From Faecalibacterium prausnitzii (GTDB taxonomy: Bacteria > Bacillota > Clostridia > Oscillospirales > Ruminococcaceae): DNA of 64,000 nucleotides. Both the position numbers and the translations under genes were made by a program. Shown here one piece after another: positions 34,328 to 42,165 of this stretch. The notes below the pieces were generated by a model. The model was given only the letters and a program-made list of their open reading frames with translations. It was not told where the DNA came from and did not search any database. The number at the start of each line of letters is the position of its first letter. Position 1 is the first letter of the stretch. Where the stretch lies: NCBI RefSeq assembly GCF_019967995.1, contig NZ_CP065377.1, positions 744,001 through 808,000 on the forward strand. The letters are read 5' to 3'.

Positions 34328-35656
34328 TTACAACGTCCCGTCCTTCAGGCAGCGCACGAGGGCGGGCACTTCGTAGAGGAGCATGAGGACCCAGCCAACG
34401 GCGTAGCTGTAGGGCAGCGCCTCGATGTCCATGTGGAGGATGAGGACGAAAACGGCGGCAGCGGCCACACGGCCTGCCATGTTGAGCATACTGCTGTTGA
34501 GGGTGATCTTCAGGTCGCCCAGGCCGCGGAAGCCGCCCTGCACACCGTTGGTGAGGGCAGGCATCAGGTAGAACAGGGAGACGAGCCGCAGAAAGCGGAC
34601 GCCCAGTTCCACGACTTCGGGCTGGTCTGCAAAGAGGCGGATGATGGGTTCGGCGCAGACGTAGCAGAGGACCGTGATGCAGACGGCGTAGACGGCTTCG
34701 ATCTTCAGGCCGCAGAAGAAGCCCCTGCGGACGCGGTCCTTTTTCCCGGCACCGCGGTTCTGGGCCATCAGGGTGGTGGCGGCGTGGCCGATGTTCTGCT
34801 GGGGGATATAGGCGAAGTCGTCGATGCGGCTGGACGCGGTGAACGCGGCCATGGCGTTGACGCCCATCGTGTTGACGATGGCCTGCACCGCGATCTTGCC
34901 CAGCTGGACCGTGGCCTGCTGCATGGCGCTGGCCCAGCCGTAGCTGACGGTCTTTTTCAGCAGGGAGCTGTCAAAAATGAGCCAGCGGCGGCCAAGCTGC
35001 AGGACGGGGATCTTCCAGCGGATGTAGACGAGGCAGAGCGCACAGCAGGCGGCTTCGCTGAGGACGGTGGAAAGCGCACAGCCTTCCGAGCCCCAGTCCA
35101 GAACCTCAACAAAGAACAGGTCGCCCGCGATGTTCAGCACCGAACTGACCATCAGAAAGTAGAGGGCGCTTTTGCTGTCGCCCAAAGCGCGCATGGTGGC
35201 GGCGAGGAAGTTGTAGAAGAAGGTGAAGATGAGGCCTGCAAAGACGATGCGCAGGTAGTTCACCGCGATGGGAAGGATCTCTTCCGGGACCTGGAGCAGC
35301 CGCAGCAGGGGGTTCGCCAGCAGGATGCAGACCAGCGAGAAGGCCAGCGAGAATACGGTGCCCGCGATGGCGGTGGTGGAGACCTGGCGCTCCACGAGCT
35401 TGTTGTCGCCTGCACCGAACGCGGTGCTGACGAGGATGCCTGCCCCCAGGCACATGCCGTTGATGAAGAGGATGGCCAGCGTCATCAGCGGGTTGGAGGT
35501 GCCGACAGCGGCCAGGGCGTCTTCGCCGACGAACTTGCCCACGATGATGCTGTCCACCGCGTTGTAGGTAAGCTGAAACAGGTTGCCCAGCACGAGGGGA
35601 ATGGTGAAATTCACCAGCAGCGGTGTGATGCTGCCGGTCGTCATATCTTTTGTCAT
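34328..35656 (-). CDS. MATE family efflux transporter
   Basis: A 442-residue membrane protein with 12 helices in two related halves (for example NLFQLTYNAVDSIIVGKFVGEDALAAVG and, in the second half, NTMGVNAMAAFTASSRIDDF). Typical of NorM/DinF-like exporters driven by Na+ or H+. Substrates are not predictable. The ribosome binding site is weak (AAGAG). A repeat element lies between this gene and the upstream CysK-like gene on the same strand. Confidence 0.92.
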   Translation of the reverse strand: MTKDMTTGSITPLLVNFTIPLVLGNLFQLTYNAVDSIIVGKFVGEDALAAVGTSNPLMTLAILFINGMCLGAGILVSTAFGAGDNKLVERQVSTTAIAGTVFSLAFSLVCILLANPLLRLLQVPEEILPIAVNYLRIVFAGLIFTFFYNFLAATMRALGDSKSALYFLMVSSVLNIAGDLFFVEVLDWGSEGCALSTVLSEAACCALCLVYIRWKIPVLQLGRRWLIFDSSLLKKTVSYGWASAMQQATVQLGKIAVQAIVNTMGVNAMAAFTASSRIDDFAYIPQQNIGHAATTLMAQNRGAGKKDRVRRGFFCGLKIEAVYAVCITVLCYVCAEPIIRLFADQPEVVELGVRFLRLVSLFYLMPALTNGVQGGFRGLGDLKITLNSSMLNMAGRVAAAAVFVLILHMDIEALPYSYAVGWVLMLLYEVPALVRCLKDGTL

Positions 35657-35700
35657 GGTAGATGCTCTTTTCTATGGTAAATTTCAGACGTTCCTTCGTA

Positions 35701-35835
35701 CAACCTCTCAGTCTCGCATCCGCTCGACAGCTCCCCTGGCAGGGGAGCCTCTGGCGAAACCGGTTGCTTTGTGGGAACTGCCAAGGCCTCTCCTACTAGG
35801 AGAGGTGGCATTGCGAAGCAATGACGAAGAGGTTG
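35701..35835. repeat. MITE-like intergenic repeat, copy 2 (135 bp)
   Basis: The ends CAACCTCT (35701-35708) and AGAGGTTG (35828-35835) are inverted repeats. Inside are hairpins AGCTCCCCTGG/CAGGGGAG and CCTCTCCTA/TAGGAGAGG and the ATTGC/GCAAT stem. Its complement matches copy 3 at 39386 closely (CATTGC-CGCAATGCCACCTCTCC, then AGGAGAGGCCTTGGCAG). No coding frame. Confidence 0.75.
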
Positions 35836-35855
35836 TAAAGAGGAAAACCGTTTCA

Positions 35856-36764
35856 TTAAAAAATCGTTTGCCGTCCGCTGAGGATGACGAGAGCCGAACG
35901 GCTGGTGCCCTTGGCCAGTAGCTGCGCGGCGGCGTGGAGGGCGGCACCGGCGCTGAGCGAAGCAGGGATGGCGTCGGTGATGAGGACCTTCTGTGCGGCG
36001 CGGGCGGCGTCGGAGCGGGTGACGGCGGCGACGTTGTCCACCACGTAGGCATTGTAATTTTTGGGGATGAAGCCGAAGCCCATTTCCGGGATGCCGTGGC
36101 CGCCTGTGAACCCGCCGCTGAGAGCCTGGCTCTCAAACGGCTCGACCGCCACCATCCGGACGTCGTTCGTCCAGGCCTTGAGCGTTTCGCCCACGCCGGT
36201 GATGGTGCCTGCGCTGCCCACGCTGACCACGACGCTGTCCACAAGGCTCCTGCCCTCCCGCGCGATGGCTTTGGCGATGGCGGGGCCGGTGACGCGGCGG
36301 TGGTATTCGGGGTTGTTGTCGTTGGCGAGCCAGTTCATATAGTACCAGCCGTTCTCCGCAGCCTTGCTCTCGGCCAGCGCCCGCGCACCGGCCAGACCGT
36401 TCCGGGCCGGGGAGTGCAAAATCTGGGCACCGAGGCGGAGCAGATACTCCTGCCGCAGGGCCGGGGCATCTTCCGGCATGGCGATCACGATGGGGTGCCC
36501 AGCGGTGCGGCTGGCCAGAGTCAATGCCGCCGCAAAGGCACCGGTGGAAGCCTCGATGATGGGCTGGCCGGGGGCCAGCGCGTGCTGCTCTGCCGCAAGG
36601 GCCAGCATCCCTTCGGCCAGCGCATCGCGGGACGTGCCGGTAGGGCCGTCAAAGTCCAGGTAGGCGTACAGCCGCCCCTTCAGCCCGCAGGCAGAAAGGT
36701 AGCCCCGCAGCTCCACGATGGGGCAGGGCAGCAGGGTCTGGTAAAAGTTTGGATAAATGGCCAC
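35856..36764 (-). CDS. Cysteine synthase-like protein lacking the PLP lysine
   Basis: A 302-residue homologue of CysK/CysM fold-type II enzymes. The phosphate-binding loop VGSAGTITGVG (182-192) and the late serine in SLSAGAAL are kept. The catalytic region, normally N-P-x-G-S-x-K-D-R, reads GPTGTSRDAL (40-49): Arg46 stands where the Schiff-base lysine should be. The substrate loop (normally TSGNTG) reads EASTGAFAA. Classical O-acetylserine sulfhydrylase activity is therefore unlikely. It may be a binding or regulatory relative, or use an unusual mechanism. The start is GTG with AAGGAGG six bases upstream. Confidence 0.82.
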   Translation of the reverse strand: MAIYPNFYQTLLPCPIVELRGYLSACGLKGRLYAYLDFDGPTGTSRDALAEGMLALAAEQHALAPGQPIIEASTGAFAAALTLASRTAGHPIVIAMPEDAPALRQEYLLRLGAQILHSPARNGLAGARALAESKAAENGWYYMNWLANDNNPEYHRRVTGPAIAKAIAREGRSLVDSVVVSVGSAGTITGVGETLKAWTNDVRMVAVEPFESQALSGGFTGGHGIPEMGFGFIPKNYNAYVVDNVAAVTRSDAARAAQKVLITDAIPASLSAGAALHAAAQLLAKGTSRSALVILSGRQTIF

Positions 36765-36890
36765 GAAATTCCTCCTTCGGTGGGATACATTATAATAATC
36801 CTAACGCAAAGCGGGCGGGGCGTCAAGCCGCACTTTGGCAAAAATGGAGAAAATCCGCGAAAAAATCTGGCAGAGTGATGAAGAAAAGCC

Positions 36891-36919
36891 TTGACAAGGG
36901 GCGAACAGTCTGCTATACT
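36891..36919 (+). promoter_or_regulatory. Promoter of the ylxM-ffh-rpsP operon
   Basis: TTGACA at 36891-36896 and TATACT at 36914-36919 have a 17-base spacer. Confidence 0.85.
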
Positions 36920-36976
36920 CCGTATGTAAAGCAAAAAAACTTTACAAACGATGGAAGGTCAGGGCAGAAACGCACA

Positions 36977-37360
36977 ATGGCAAAAGATTTTGAGATGGGC
37001 TATCTGCTCGATTTTTACGGCGAAGTCCTCACGCCCAAGCAGCGCGAGATGCTGAACCAGTATTACAACGACGACCTTTCGCTGAGCGAGATTGGGGAAA
37101 ATTTCGGCATCACCCGCCAGGGCGCACGGGACGCCATCAAGCATGGCGAGACCACCCTGAAGGAGCTGGAAGCCAAAGTCGGCTTCGCGGCCCGCTACCG
37201 CCGGGTGCAGGAAAAGCTGGAAGAGCTGGAACAGCTCGTCGTGGATGCACGGTTCGAGTGCACCGGCCCCTACGCGAAACTCACCACCACCGAGTATGCA
37301 GCCACTTTGACCAAGATGCTGGGGATCATCCGGTCCATGGACGAGGTCAACGAGAGCTGA
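36977..37360 (+). CDS. ylxM: YlxM family DNA-binding protein (SRP-associated)
   Basis: A 127-residue protein with a sigma-70 region 4-like helix-turn-helix (about 15-65: LTPKQREMLNQYYNDDLSLSEIGENFGITRQGARDAIKHGE) and a helical tail. YlxM is encoded next to ffh in many Firmicutes and in Streptococcus influences the SRP GTPase cycle. ATG 36977 gives the family length; the open frame runs much further upstream through the promoter. Its binding site (AGGGCAG) is weak. Confidence 0.9.
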   Translation: MAKDFEMGYLLDFYGEVLTPKQREMLNQYYNDDLSLSEIGENFGITRQGARDAIKHGETTLKELEAKVGFAARYRRVQEKLEELEQLVVDARFECTGPYAKLTTTEYAATLTKMLGIIRSMDEVNES

Positions 37361-37391
37361 TGCTCAGATCATTCTGAGAGGAGCACCGCAC

Positions 37392-38747
37392 ATGGCATTT
37401 GAATCTTTGACCGACCGCCTTGCCGGTGTGTTCAAAAAACTGCGCGGCCACGGCAAACTGACCGAGGCCGACATCAAGGCCGCGATGCGCGAAGTCCGGA
37501 TGGCCCTGCTGGAAGCCGACGTCAACTACAAGGTGGCGAAGGAGTTCTGCGCCAAGGTCTCGGAACGTGCGATGGGGCAGGAGGTCATGGAGAGCCTGAC
37601 CCCGGCCCAGCAGGTGGTCAAGATCGTCAACGAGGAGCTGATCGCCCTGATGGGCGGCGAGGAAGCCCCGAAGCTGATCGTCAAGAACAAGGGGCAGACC
37701 ATCATCATGCTCTGCGGCCTGCAGGGCAATGGTAAAACGACCCACGCCGCCAAACTGGCCAAATACTTCATCAAGCAGGGCCGCCGCCCCATGCTGGTGG
37801 CCTGCGATATTTACCGCCCGGCCGCCATCGACCAGCTGAAGGTCGTGGGAAAACAGGCCGGGGCACCGGTCTTTACGCTGGACGGCGAAAAGCCGCCGGT
37901 CATCGCCAAAAAGGCGCTGGCCCATGCGAAGGACTACGGCAACGACATCCTCATCCTGGATACCGCCGGCCGCCTGCAGATCGACGAGGTCCTGATGCAG
38001 GAGCTGGTGGACATCAAGGAAGCCGTGCCTGTGGATGAGACCCTGCTGGTCGTGGACGCCATGGCCGGTCAGGACGCCGTGAACGTCGCCAGGACCTTCA
38101 ACGAGACGGTCGGCATCGACGGCATCATCCTGACCAAGACCGACGGCGACACCCGCGGCGGCGCAGCCCTTTCGGTGCTGTCCGTCACCGGCAAACCCAT
38201 CAAGTTCCAGGGCACCGGCGAAAAGCTGGATGACCTCGAAGTCTTCCATCCCTCCCGCATGGCCAGCCGCATCCTCGGCATGGGCGATGTGCTCAGCCTC
38301 ATCGAGCGCGCACAGGATGCCGCCGACGAAAAGGCCGCCGAAGAGACGGCCAAGCGGATGATGGAGAACAAGTTCGACATGAACGATATGCTGGCCCAGT
38401 TTGCGCAGATCCGCAAGATGGGCGGCGCGGGGGCCATGCTCAGCATGATGCCCGGCATGTCGGGCATCGACGCCAGCCAGGTCGACGAGAAGGCCTTTGA
38501 CCGCATCGAGGCGATGATCTACTCGATGACGAAGGAAGAGCGCGAGAAGCCCTCCATCATCAACCCCAAGCGCAAGCGCCGCATTGCAGCGGGCAGCGGC
38601 ACCAAGGTCGAGGACGTCAACAAGCTGCTCAAGCAGTTTGAGATGATGCAGAAGATGATGAAGCAGTTCAAGAAGAGCCCCAAGGGCTTTGCCCGCCGCC
38701 TGGGCGGCATGATGGGCAATCCGAACGCCTTCCGCGGCCTGAAATAA
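37392..38747 (+). CDS. ffh: Signal recognition particle protein Ffh
   Basis: A 451-residue SRP GTPase. N domain (1-90), G domain with P-loop GLQGNGKTT, DTAGRLQ and TKTDGDTRGG, and a methionine-rich M domain (about 325-440) that binds 4.5S RNA and signal peptides. The P-loop has Asn where Ala is usual. AGGAG precedes the ATG. It belongs to the ylxM-ffh-rpsP-khpA unit. Confidence 0.97.
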   Translation: MAFESLTDRLAGVFKKLRGHGKLTEADIKAAMREVRMALLEADVNYKVAKEFCAKVSERAMGQEVMESLTPAQQVVKIVNEELIALMGGEEAPKLIVKNKGQTIIMLCGLQGNGKTTHAAKLAKYFIKQGRRPMLVACDIYRPAAIDQLKVVGKQAGAPVFTLDGEKPPVIAKKALAHAKDYGNDILILDTAGRLQIDEVLMQELVDIKEAVPVDETLLVVDAMAGQDAVNVARTFNETVGIDGIILTKTDGDTRGGAALSVLSVTGKPIKFQGTGEKLDDLEVFHPSRMASRILGMGDVLSLIERAQDAADEKAAEETAKRMMENKFDMNDMLAQFAQIRKMGGAGAMLSMMPGMSGIDASQVDEKAFDRIEAMIYSMTKEEREKPSIINPKRKRRIAAGSGTKVEDVNKLLKQFEMMQKMMKQFKKSPKGFARRLGGMMGNPNAFRGLK

Positions 38748-38835
38748 TGTTGGTATACACCCCGCTGGGGTTGTACAGATAGATTTTTAGAACACCCCGC
38801 ACTGGGGCACAAACAATTTTTGGAGGATATTTACC

Positions 38836-39078
38836 ATGGCAGTTAAGATTCGTCTGCGCCGCGTCGGCGCCAAGAAGGCTCCCTTCTATCGTGTTGTTGT
38901 TGCTGACAGCCGCTTCCCCCGCGACGGCCGTTTCATCGAGGAGATCGGCACTTACGATCCCAACCAGGAGCCCTCTATCGTGAAGATCGACGCCGAGAAG
39001 GCAAAGGCATGGATCGCAAACGGCGCACAGCCCACCGATACCGTTCGCGTGCTGCTGAAGAAGTCCAACATTCTGTAA
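38836..39078 (+). CDS. rpsP: 30S ribosomal protein S16
   Basis: An 80-residue small ribosomal subunit protein with the family start [32 protein letters not shown] precedes the ATG. It lies between ffh and khpA as in most Firmicutes. The 88 bases upstream hold a short leader with repeated ACACCCCGC motifs. Confidence 0.97.
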   Translation: MAVKIRLRRVGAKKAPFYRVVVADSRFPRDGRFIEEIGTYDPNQEPSIVKIDAEKAKAWIANGAQPTDTVRVLLKKSNIL

Positions 39079-39094
39079 GTAGGAGGGCGGACTC

Positions 39095-39328
39095 ATGCAG
39101 GAGCTGTTGCTGGCAGTTGCCCGCGGTCTCGTGGAGGACAAGGACGCCGTCAAGGTCACGGTGGACGAGCCCCGCGAGGACGGCACCATCGTCTACCACC
39201 TGAGCGTGGCAGAGGGAGATATGGGCCGTGTCATCGGCAAGCAGGGCCGGATCGCAAAAGCCATTCGTGTGGTGATGCGCGCGGCTGCTGTGCGGGTCGA
39301 TGAAAAGGTCCTTGTTGAGATCGACTGA
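39095..39328 (+). CDS. khpA: KH domain RNA-binding protein KhpA
   Basis: A 77-residue single KH-domain protein with the GXXG loop GKQGR (about 48-52), as in KhpA/YlqC, which pairs with KhpB (Jag) and affects cell division and RNA metabolism in streptococci. TAGGAGGG precedes the ATG. A terminator follows directly. Confidence 0.93.
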   Translation: MQELLLAVARGLVEDKDAVKVTVDEPREDGTIVYHLSVAEGDMGRVIGKQGRIAKAIRVVMRAAAVRVDEKVLVEID

Positions 39329-39338
39329 GCACCCTACG

Positions 39339-39370
39339 GGCCCTTTGCTGCAAGGCAAAGGGCCTTTTAT
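39339..39370 (+). terminator. Terminator after khpA
   Basis: GGCCCTTTGC pairs with GCAAAGGGCC around six bases, followed by TTTT. Confidence 0.85.
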
Positions 39371-39385
39371 TATAGAAGAACGAAA

Positions 39386-39514
39386 CCTCTCCGTCATTGC
39401 TGCGCAATGCCACCTCTCCGAATAGGAGAGGCCTTGGCAGCCAGAGGAAGCGTTCTCTTTGTGCCGAGGGCTTCCCGATCGGGGGAGCTGTCGGGCGCGA
39501 GCGAGACGGAGAGG
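39386..39514. repeat. MITE-like intergenic repeat, copy 3 (129 bp)
   Basis: Perfect 10-base inverted ends CCTCTCCGTC (39386-39395) and GACGGAGAGG (39505-39514). Inside are ATTGC/GCAAT and CCTCTCC/GGAGAGG hairpins and CCTTGGCAG, matching copy 2 in opposite orientation. It splits the ribosome-maturation genes (rimM-trmD) from khpA. AACAGGAG of rimM begins just outside it. Confidence 0.8.
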
Positions 39515-39531
39515 GGGAACAGGAGAAAACG

Positions 39532-40068
39532 ATGCAGCAATATCTGGAAGCAGGCAAGGTCGTGACCACCCACGGTGTGCGCGGTGAAATGAAACTGGAG
39601 CTTTGGTGCGACGGCGTGGCGTTCCTGAAAAAGGTCGGCAGGCTGTATGCTTCGGCCCAGGGCGGCAGGTGCTACAAGATCGTGTCCATCCGCCCGCAGG
39701 GGCAGATGGCGCTGCTCCAGCTGGAGGGCGTCAACGACATGGACGCCGCCCGTGCGCTGCGGGGGCAGGTGTTCTATTTTGACCGCAGCGATGCCACTCT
39801 GCCCGCCGGGCGGTGGTATGTGGCCGACCTCATCGGCTGCGAGGTGCGGGATGCCGACACCGGCAAGGTGTACGGCGTCGTGACCAGCGTGGACCACCCC
39901 GGTGCGCAGGACATCTACACCGTCAAGGCCCCCAACGGCAAAGAATATCTGTTCCCCGGTGTGGACGCCTTTTTGAAAGAGCGGAACCCGCCGGAGGGGT
40001 ACATCCTCGTCACGCCCATCCCCGGATTGCTGGACGACGACTGCGACAGCGAGCGGGAGGAGGAGTGA
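39532..40068 (+). CDS. rimM: 16S rRNA processing protein RimM
   Basis: A 178-residue ribosome maturation factor for the 30S head. The RimM N domain (QYLEAGKVVTTHGVRGEMKLE) is followed by a PRC-barrel (about 95-170: ADLIGCEVRDADTGKVYGVV). ATG 39532 has AGGAG seven bases upstream; the longer frame reads through the repeat. It precedes trmD by three bases, as in most bacteria. Confidence 0.95.
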   Translation: MQQYLEAGKVVTTHGVRGEMKLELWCDGVAFLKKVGRLYASAQGGRCYKIVSIRPQGQMALLQLEGVNDMDAARALRGQVFYFDRSDATLPAGRWYVADLIGCEVRDADTGKVYGVVTSVDHPGAQDIYTVKAPNGKEYLFPGVDAFLKERNPPEGYILVTPIPGLLDDDCDSEREEE

Positions 40069-40071
40069 GCC

Positions 40072-41304
40072 ATGGGAATGCGTGTGGACATCGTGACCCT
40101 CTTCCCGGAGATGTGCCAGCAGGTGCTGGATGCCAGCATTTTGGGCCGTGCGGCAAAGCGGGGCTATATTGAGACCCACTGCCACCAGATCCGGGACTAT
40201 ACCCTGAACAAACAGAAGCAGACCGACGACTACCCCTACGGCGGCGGCTGCGGCATGGTGTTGTATGCCCAGCCCATTGCGGACTGCCTGCGGGCCGTTC
40301 AGCAAGAAGTGGAGGCACAGGGACGCCCCAAGCCGCATATTGTATTCTTGACGGCAGGCGGTCAGCGCTACACCGAAGAACATGCCCGGCGGCTGGCGGA
40401 ATACGACAATCTGACCCTGGTCTGCGGCCACTACGAGGGCATCGACGAGCGGGTCATCGACGCCTTTGCCGATGAGGAGATCTCCATCGGCGACTATATC
40501 CTGACCGGCGGCGAGCTGGCAAGCCTTGTGGTGGCGGACAGTGTGCTGCGGCTCAAGCCCGGTGTGCTGGCCGAACAGAAGGGCTACGAAGAGGAAAGCT
40601 ATTGGGACGGTCTGCTGGAATATCCGCAGTACACCCGGCCGGAAGTCTGGGAGGGCCGCGCGGTGCCTCCGGTGCTGCTGGGCGGCGACCACCAGAAGAT
40701 CGACGCATGGCGGGGTGAGCAGAGCCGCACCCGCACTCGGCTGCGCCGCCCGGAGCTCTATGAGGCGTGGTGCAGGACCCACCCCATCACCGAGCTGCCC
40801 AAGTGGAAACGGGGCGAGAATGTCCGGCTGGTGAAGACCGAAGAGCAGTTCCGGGCCGCTGCACAGCTCTTTGCGGAGGGCCGCCGCACCATCTGTGCGG
40901 ATGTCTGGACGGAAGAGGGGCTGGCCGTATGGACGCCGGAGTTTTTTTACAATCAGCTCAAAGAAGAAAAAACAAACGGCTGGGCGTTCTATCTGCACTT
41001 GACTAAAGAGGTGCCGGACGGGATGGTGGCCGTGAACCACAAGACCGGCCAGATCGAGCACCTGTTCGTGAGCGCCGCAGCGCGCGGAAAGGGCATCGGC
41101 CAGAAGATGCTGGACTTTGCCCGCAAAAAGCTGCCGGAGCACGAGCATCCGACCCTGACCGTACTGGATGCCAACACCCGTGCGCTGGCGCTCTACCGCC
41201 GGATGGGCTGGGTAGTGTGCGGTGTGGAAGCCGTGTTCGACCCCGCCAAAGACAGCTTTGCCGCAGTGCACAGCGAGCTGCTGGTGATGCGGTACGAGGG
41301 CTGA
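40072..41304 (+). CDS. trmD: TrmD tRNA (guanine37-N1)-methyltransferase fused to a GNAT domain
   Basis: A 410-residue protein. Residues 1-240 are a complete TrmD, the SAM-dependent trefoil-knot enzyme (YGGGCGMV 56-63, LVCGHYEGIDERV 116-128, ISIGDYILTGGE 137-148). Residues about 249-410 form a GNAT acetyltransferase domain: the acetyl-CoA loop is RGKGIG (338-343), followed by VLDANTRALALYRRMGW. Normal TrmD has 240-250 residues. AGGAGG is eight bases before the ATG. The GNAT substrate is unknown. Confidence 0.94.
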   Translation: MGMRVDIVTLFPEMCQQVLDASILGRAAKRGYIETHCHQIRDYTLNKQKQTDDYPYGGGCGMVLYAQPIADCLRAVQQEVEAQGRPKPHIVFLTAGGQRYTEEHARRLAEYDNLTLVCGHYEGIDERVIDAFADEEISIGDYILTGGELASLVVADSVLRLKPGVLAEQKGYEEESYWDGLLEYPQYTRPEVWEGRAVPPVLLGGDHQKIDAWRGEQSRTRTRLRRPELYEAWCRTHPITELPKWKRGENVRLVKTEEQFRAAAQLFAEGRRTICADVWTEEGLAVWTPEFFYNQLKEEKTNGWAFYLHLTKEVPDGMVAVNHKTGQIEHLFVSAAARGKGIGQKMLDFARKKLPEHEHPTLTVLDANTRALALYRRMGWVVCGVEAVFDPAKDSFAAVHSELLVMRYEG

Positions 41305-41468
41305 AAAAAGCTGCCGAAGCCTGCAAATGTCCGCCGACAGTCGAAAAAATGTTGAAAACTTTTGTATTACCCCGCCAATGACAGGGGAATAATTTTGGTA
41401 TCTTTGTATAAATGGCGAAAAAAGCCCCCAGTATCATTGGGAAAACCGCCAAAAATGTGTCGAGGGGC

Positions 41469-41497
41469 TGTACAACGGTTTCGCCTTGCGCTAAAAT
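41469..41497 (+). promoter_or_regulatory. Possible promoter of ptsH
   Basis: TGTACA (41469-41474) and TAAAAT (41492-41497) have a 17-base spacer. The 259-base gap before ptsH is AT-richer than its surroundings and also contains AGCCCC/GGGGCT pairing; no gene is seen in it. Confidence 0.45.
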
Positions 41498-41563
41498 AGG
41501 TACAACGCAACAGGCACAAAACATGATTGCATCCCGAAAACGATAAGATAGGAGCGTTTTACT

Positions 41564-41827
41564 ATGTACGTCAAAGAAGTTACCGTTGAAAATCAGGTTG
41601 GTCTGCATGCTCGTCCGGCTACCTTCTTTATCCAGAAGGCTAACGAGTTCAAGTCTTCCATCTGGGTCGAGAAAGAGGAGCGCCGCGTGAACGCGAAGAG
41701 CCTGCTGGGCGTTCTGTCTCTGGGCATCGTGGGCGGTACCACCATCCGCATCATCGCGGACGGCGCGGATGAGCAGGCTGCAGTCGATGGCCTGATCAAG
41801 CTGGTCGAGTCCGGCTTTGCAGAGTAA
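41564..41827 (+). CDS. ptsH: Phosphocarrier protein HPr
   Basis: An 87-residue phosphocarrier of the sugar phosphotransferase system. His15 (GLHARPA) receives phosphate from enzyme I. Ser46 (AKSLLGVLSLGI) is the regulatory site of HPr kinase, which in Firmicutes leads to catabolite repression through CcpA. AGGAG precedes the ATG. It stands alone, away from ptsI. Confidence 0.96.
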   Translation: MYVKEVTVENQVGLHARPATFFIQKANEFKSSIWVEKEERRVNAKSLLGVLSLGIVGGTTIRIIADGADEQAAVDGLIKLVESGFAE

Positions 41828-41846
41828 TTCGAGCCTTTGATCTTTT

Positions 41847-41878
41847 GAAGCGGTGGGAGTATTTCCTGCCGCTTTTTT
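41847..41878 (+). terminator. Terminator after ptsH
   Basis: AAGCGG pairs with CCGCTT, extended by GGAG/CC pairing, followed by TTTTTT. Confidence 0.75.
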
Positions 41879-41907
41879 GGTAGGATGAGAAGAAGGAGGC
41901 ATGTGCC

Positions 41908-42165
41908 GTGAAAGGATCGACAACGAAGCTGCTGAAGAAAGTGAACGACATCTGCGAGGAGGGCACCATCTGGAAGGTGTTCTTCGGCCTGTTTGCGGCG
42001 CTGCTGGCGGCAGACCTGCTGCTGCCCGCCCTCACCGAGGAAAAGCCGAAGCTGTGGTGCTCCATCCTGGCCGGTGCGGGCATGGGCAGCGCCTGTTATA
42101 ACATCCGGAAAGCCAGACGCATCCGGGAAGAAAAACAGAACCACGAGCACGACGAAGAAGAATGA
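41908..42165 (+). CDS. Small membrane protein, 85 residues
   Basis: Starts at GTG 41908 with AAGGAGG eight bases upstream (an ATG at 41901 is out of frame). It has an N-terminal amphipathic part, two hydrophobic segments (about 23-42 and 49-65) and a charged tail (RKARRIREEKQNHEHDEEE). Its stop overlaps the uvrC start as ATGA, so it is translationally coupled to uvrC. No family recognised. Confidence 0.75.
   Translation: MKGSTTKLLKKVNDICEEGTIWKVFFGLFAALLAADLLLPALTEEKPKLWCSILAGAGMGSACYNIRKARRIREEKQNHEHDEEE

Noticed and set aside
9113..39514. Repeats as a CRISPR array
   Set aside because: Copies are far apart, palindromic and of unequal length, with no regular spacers.
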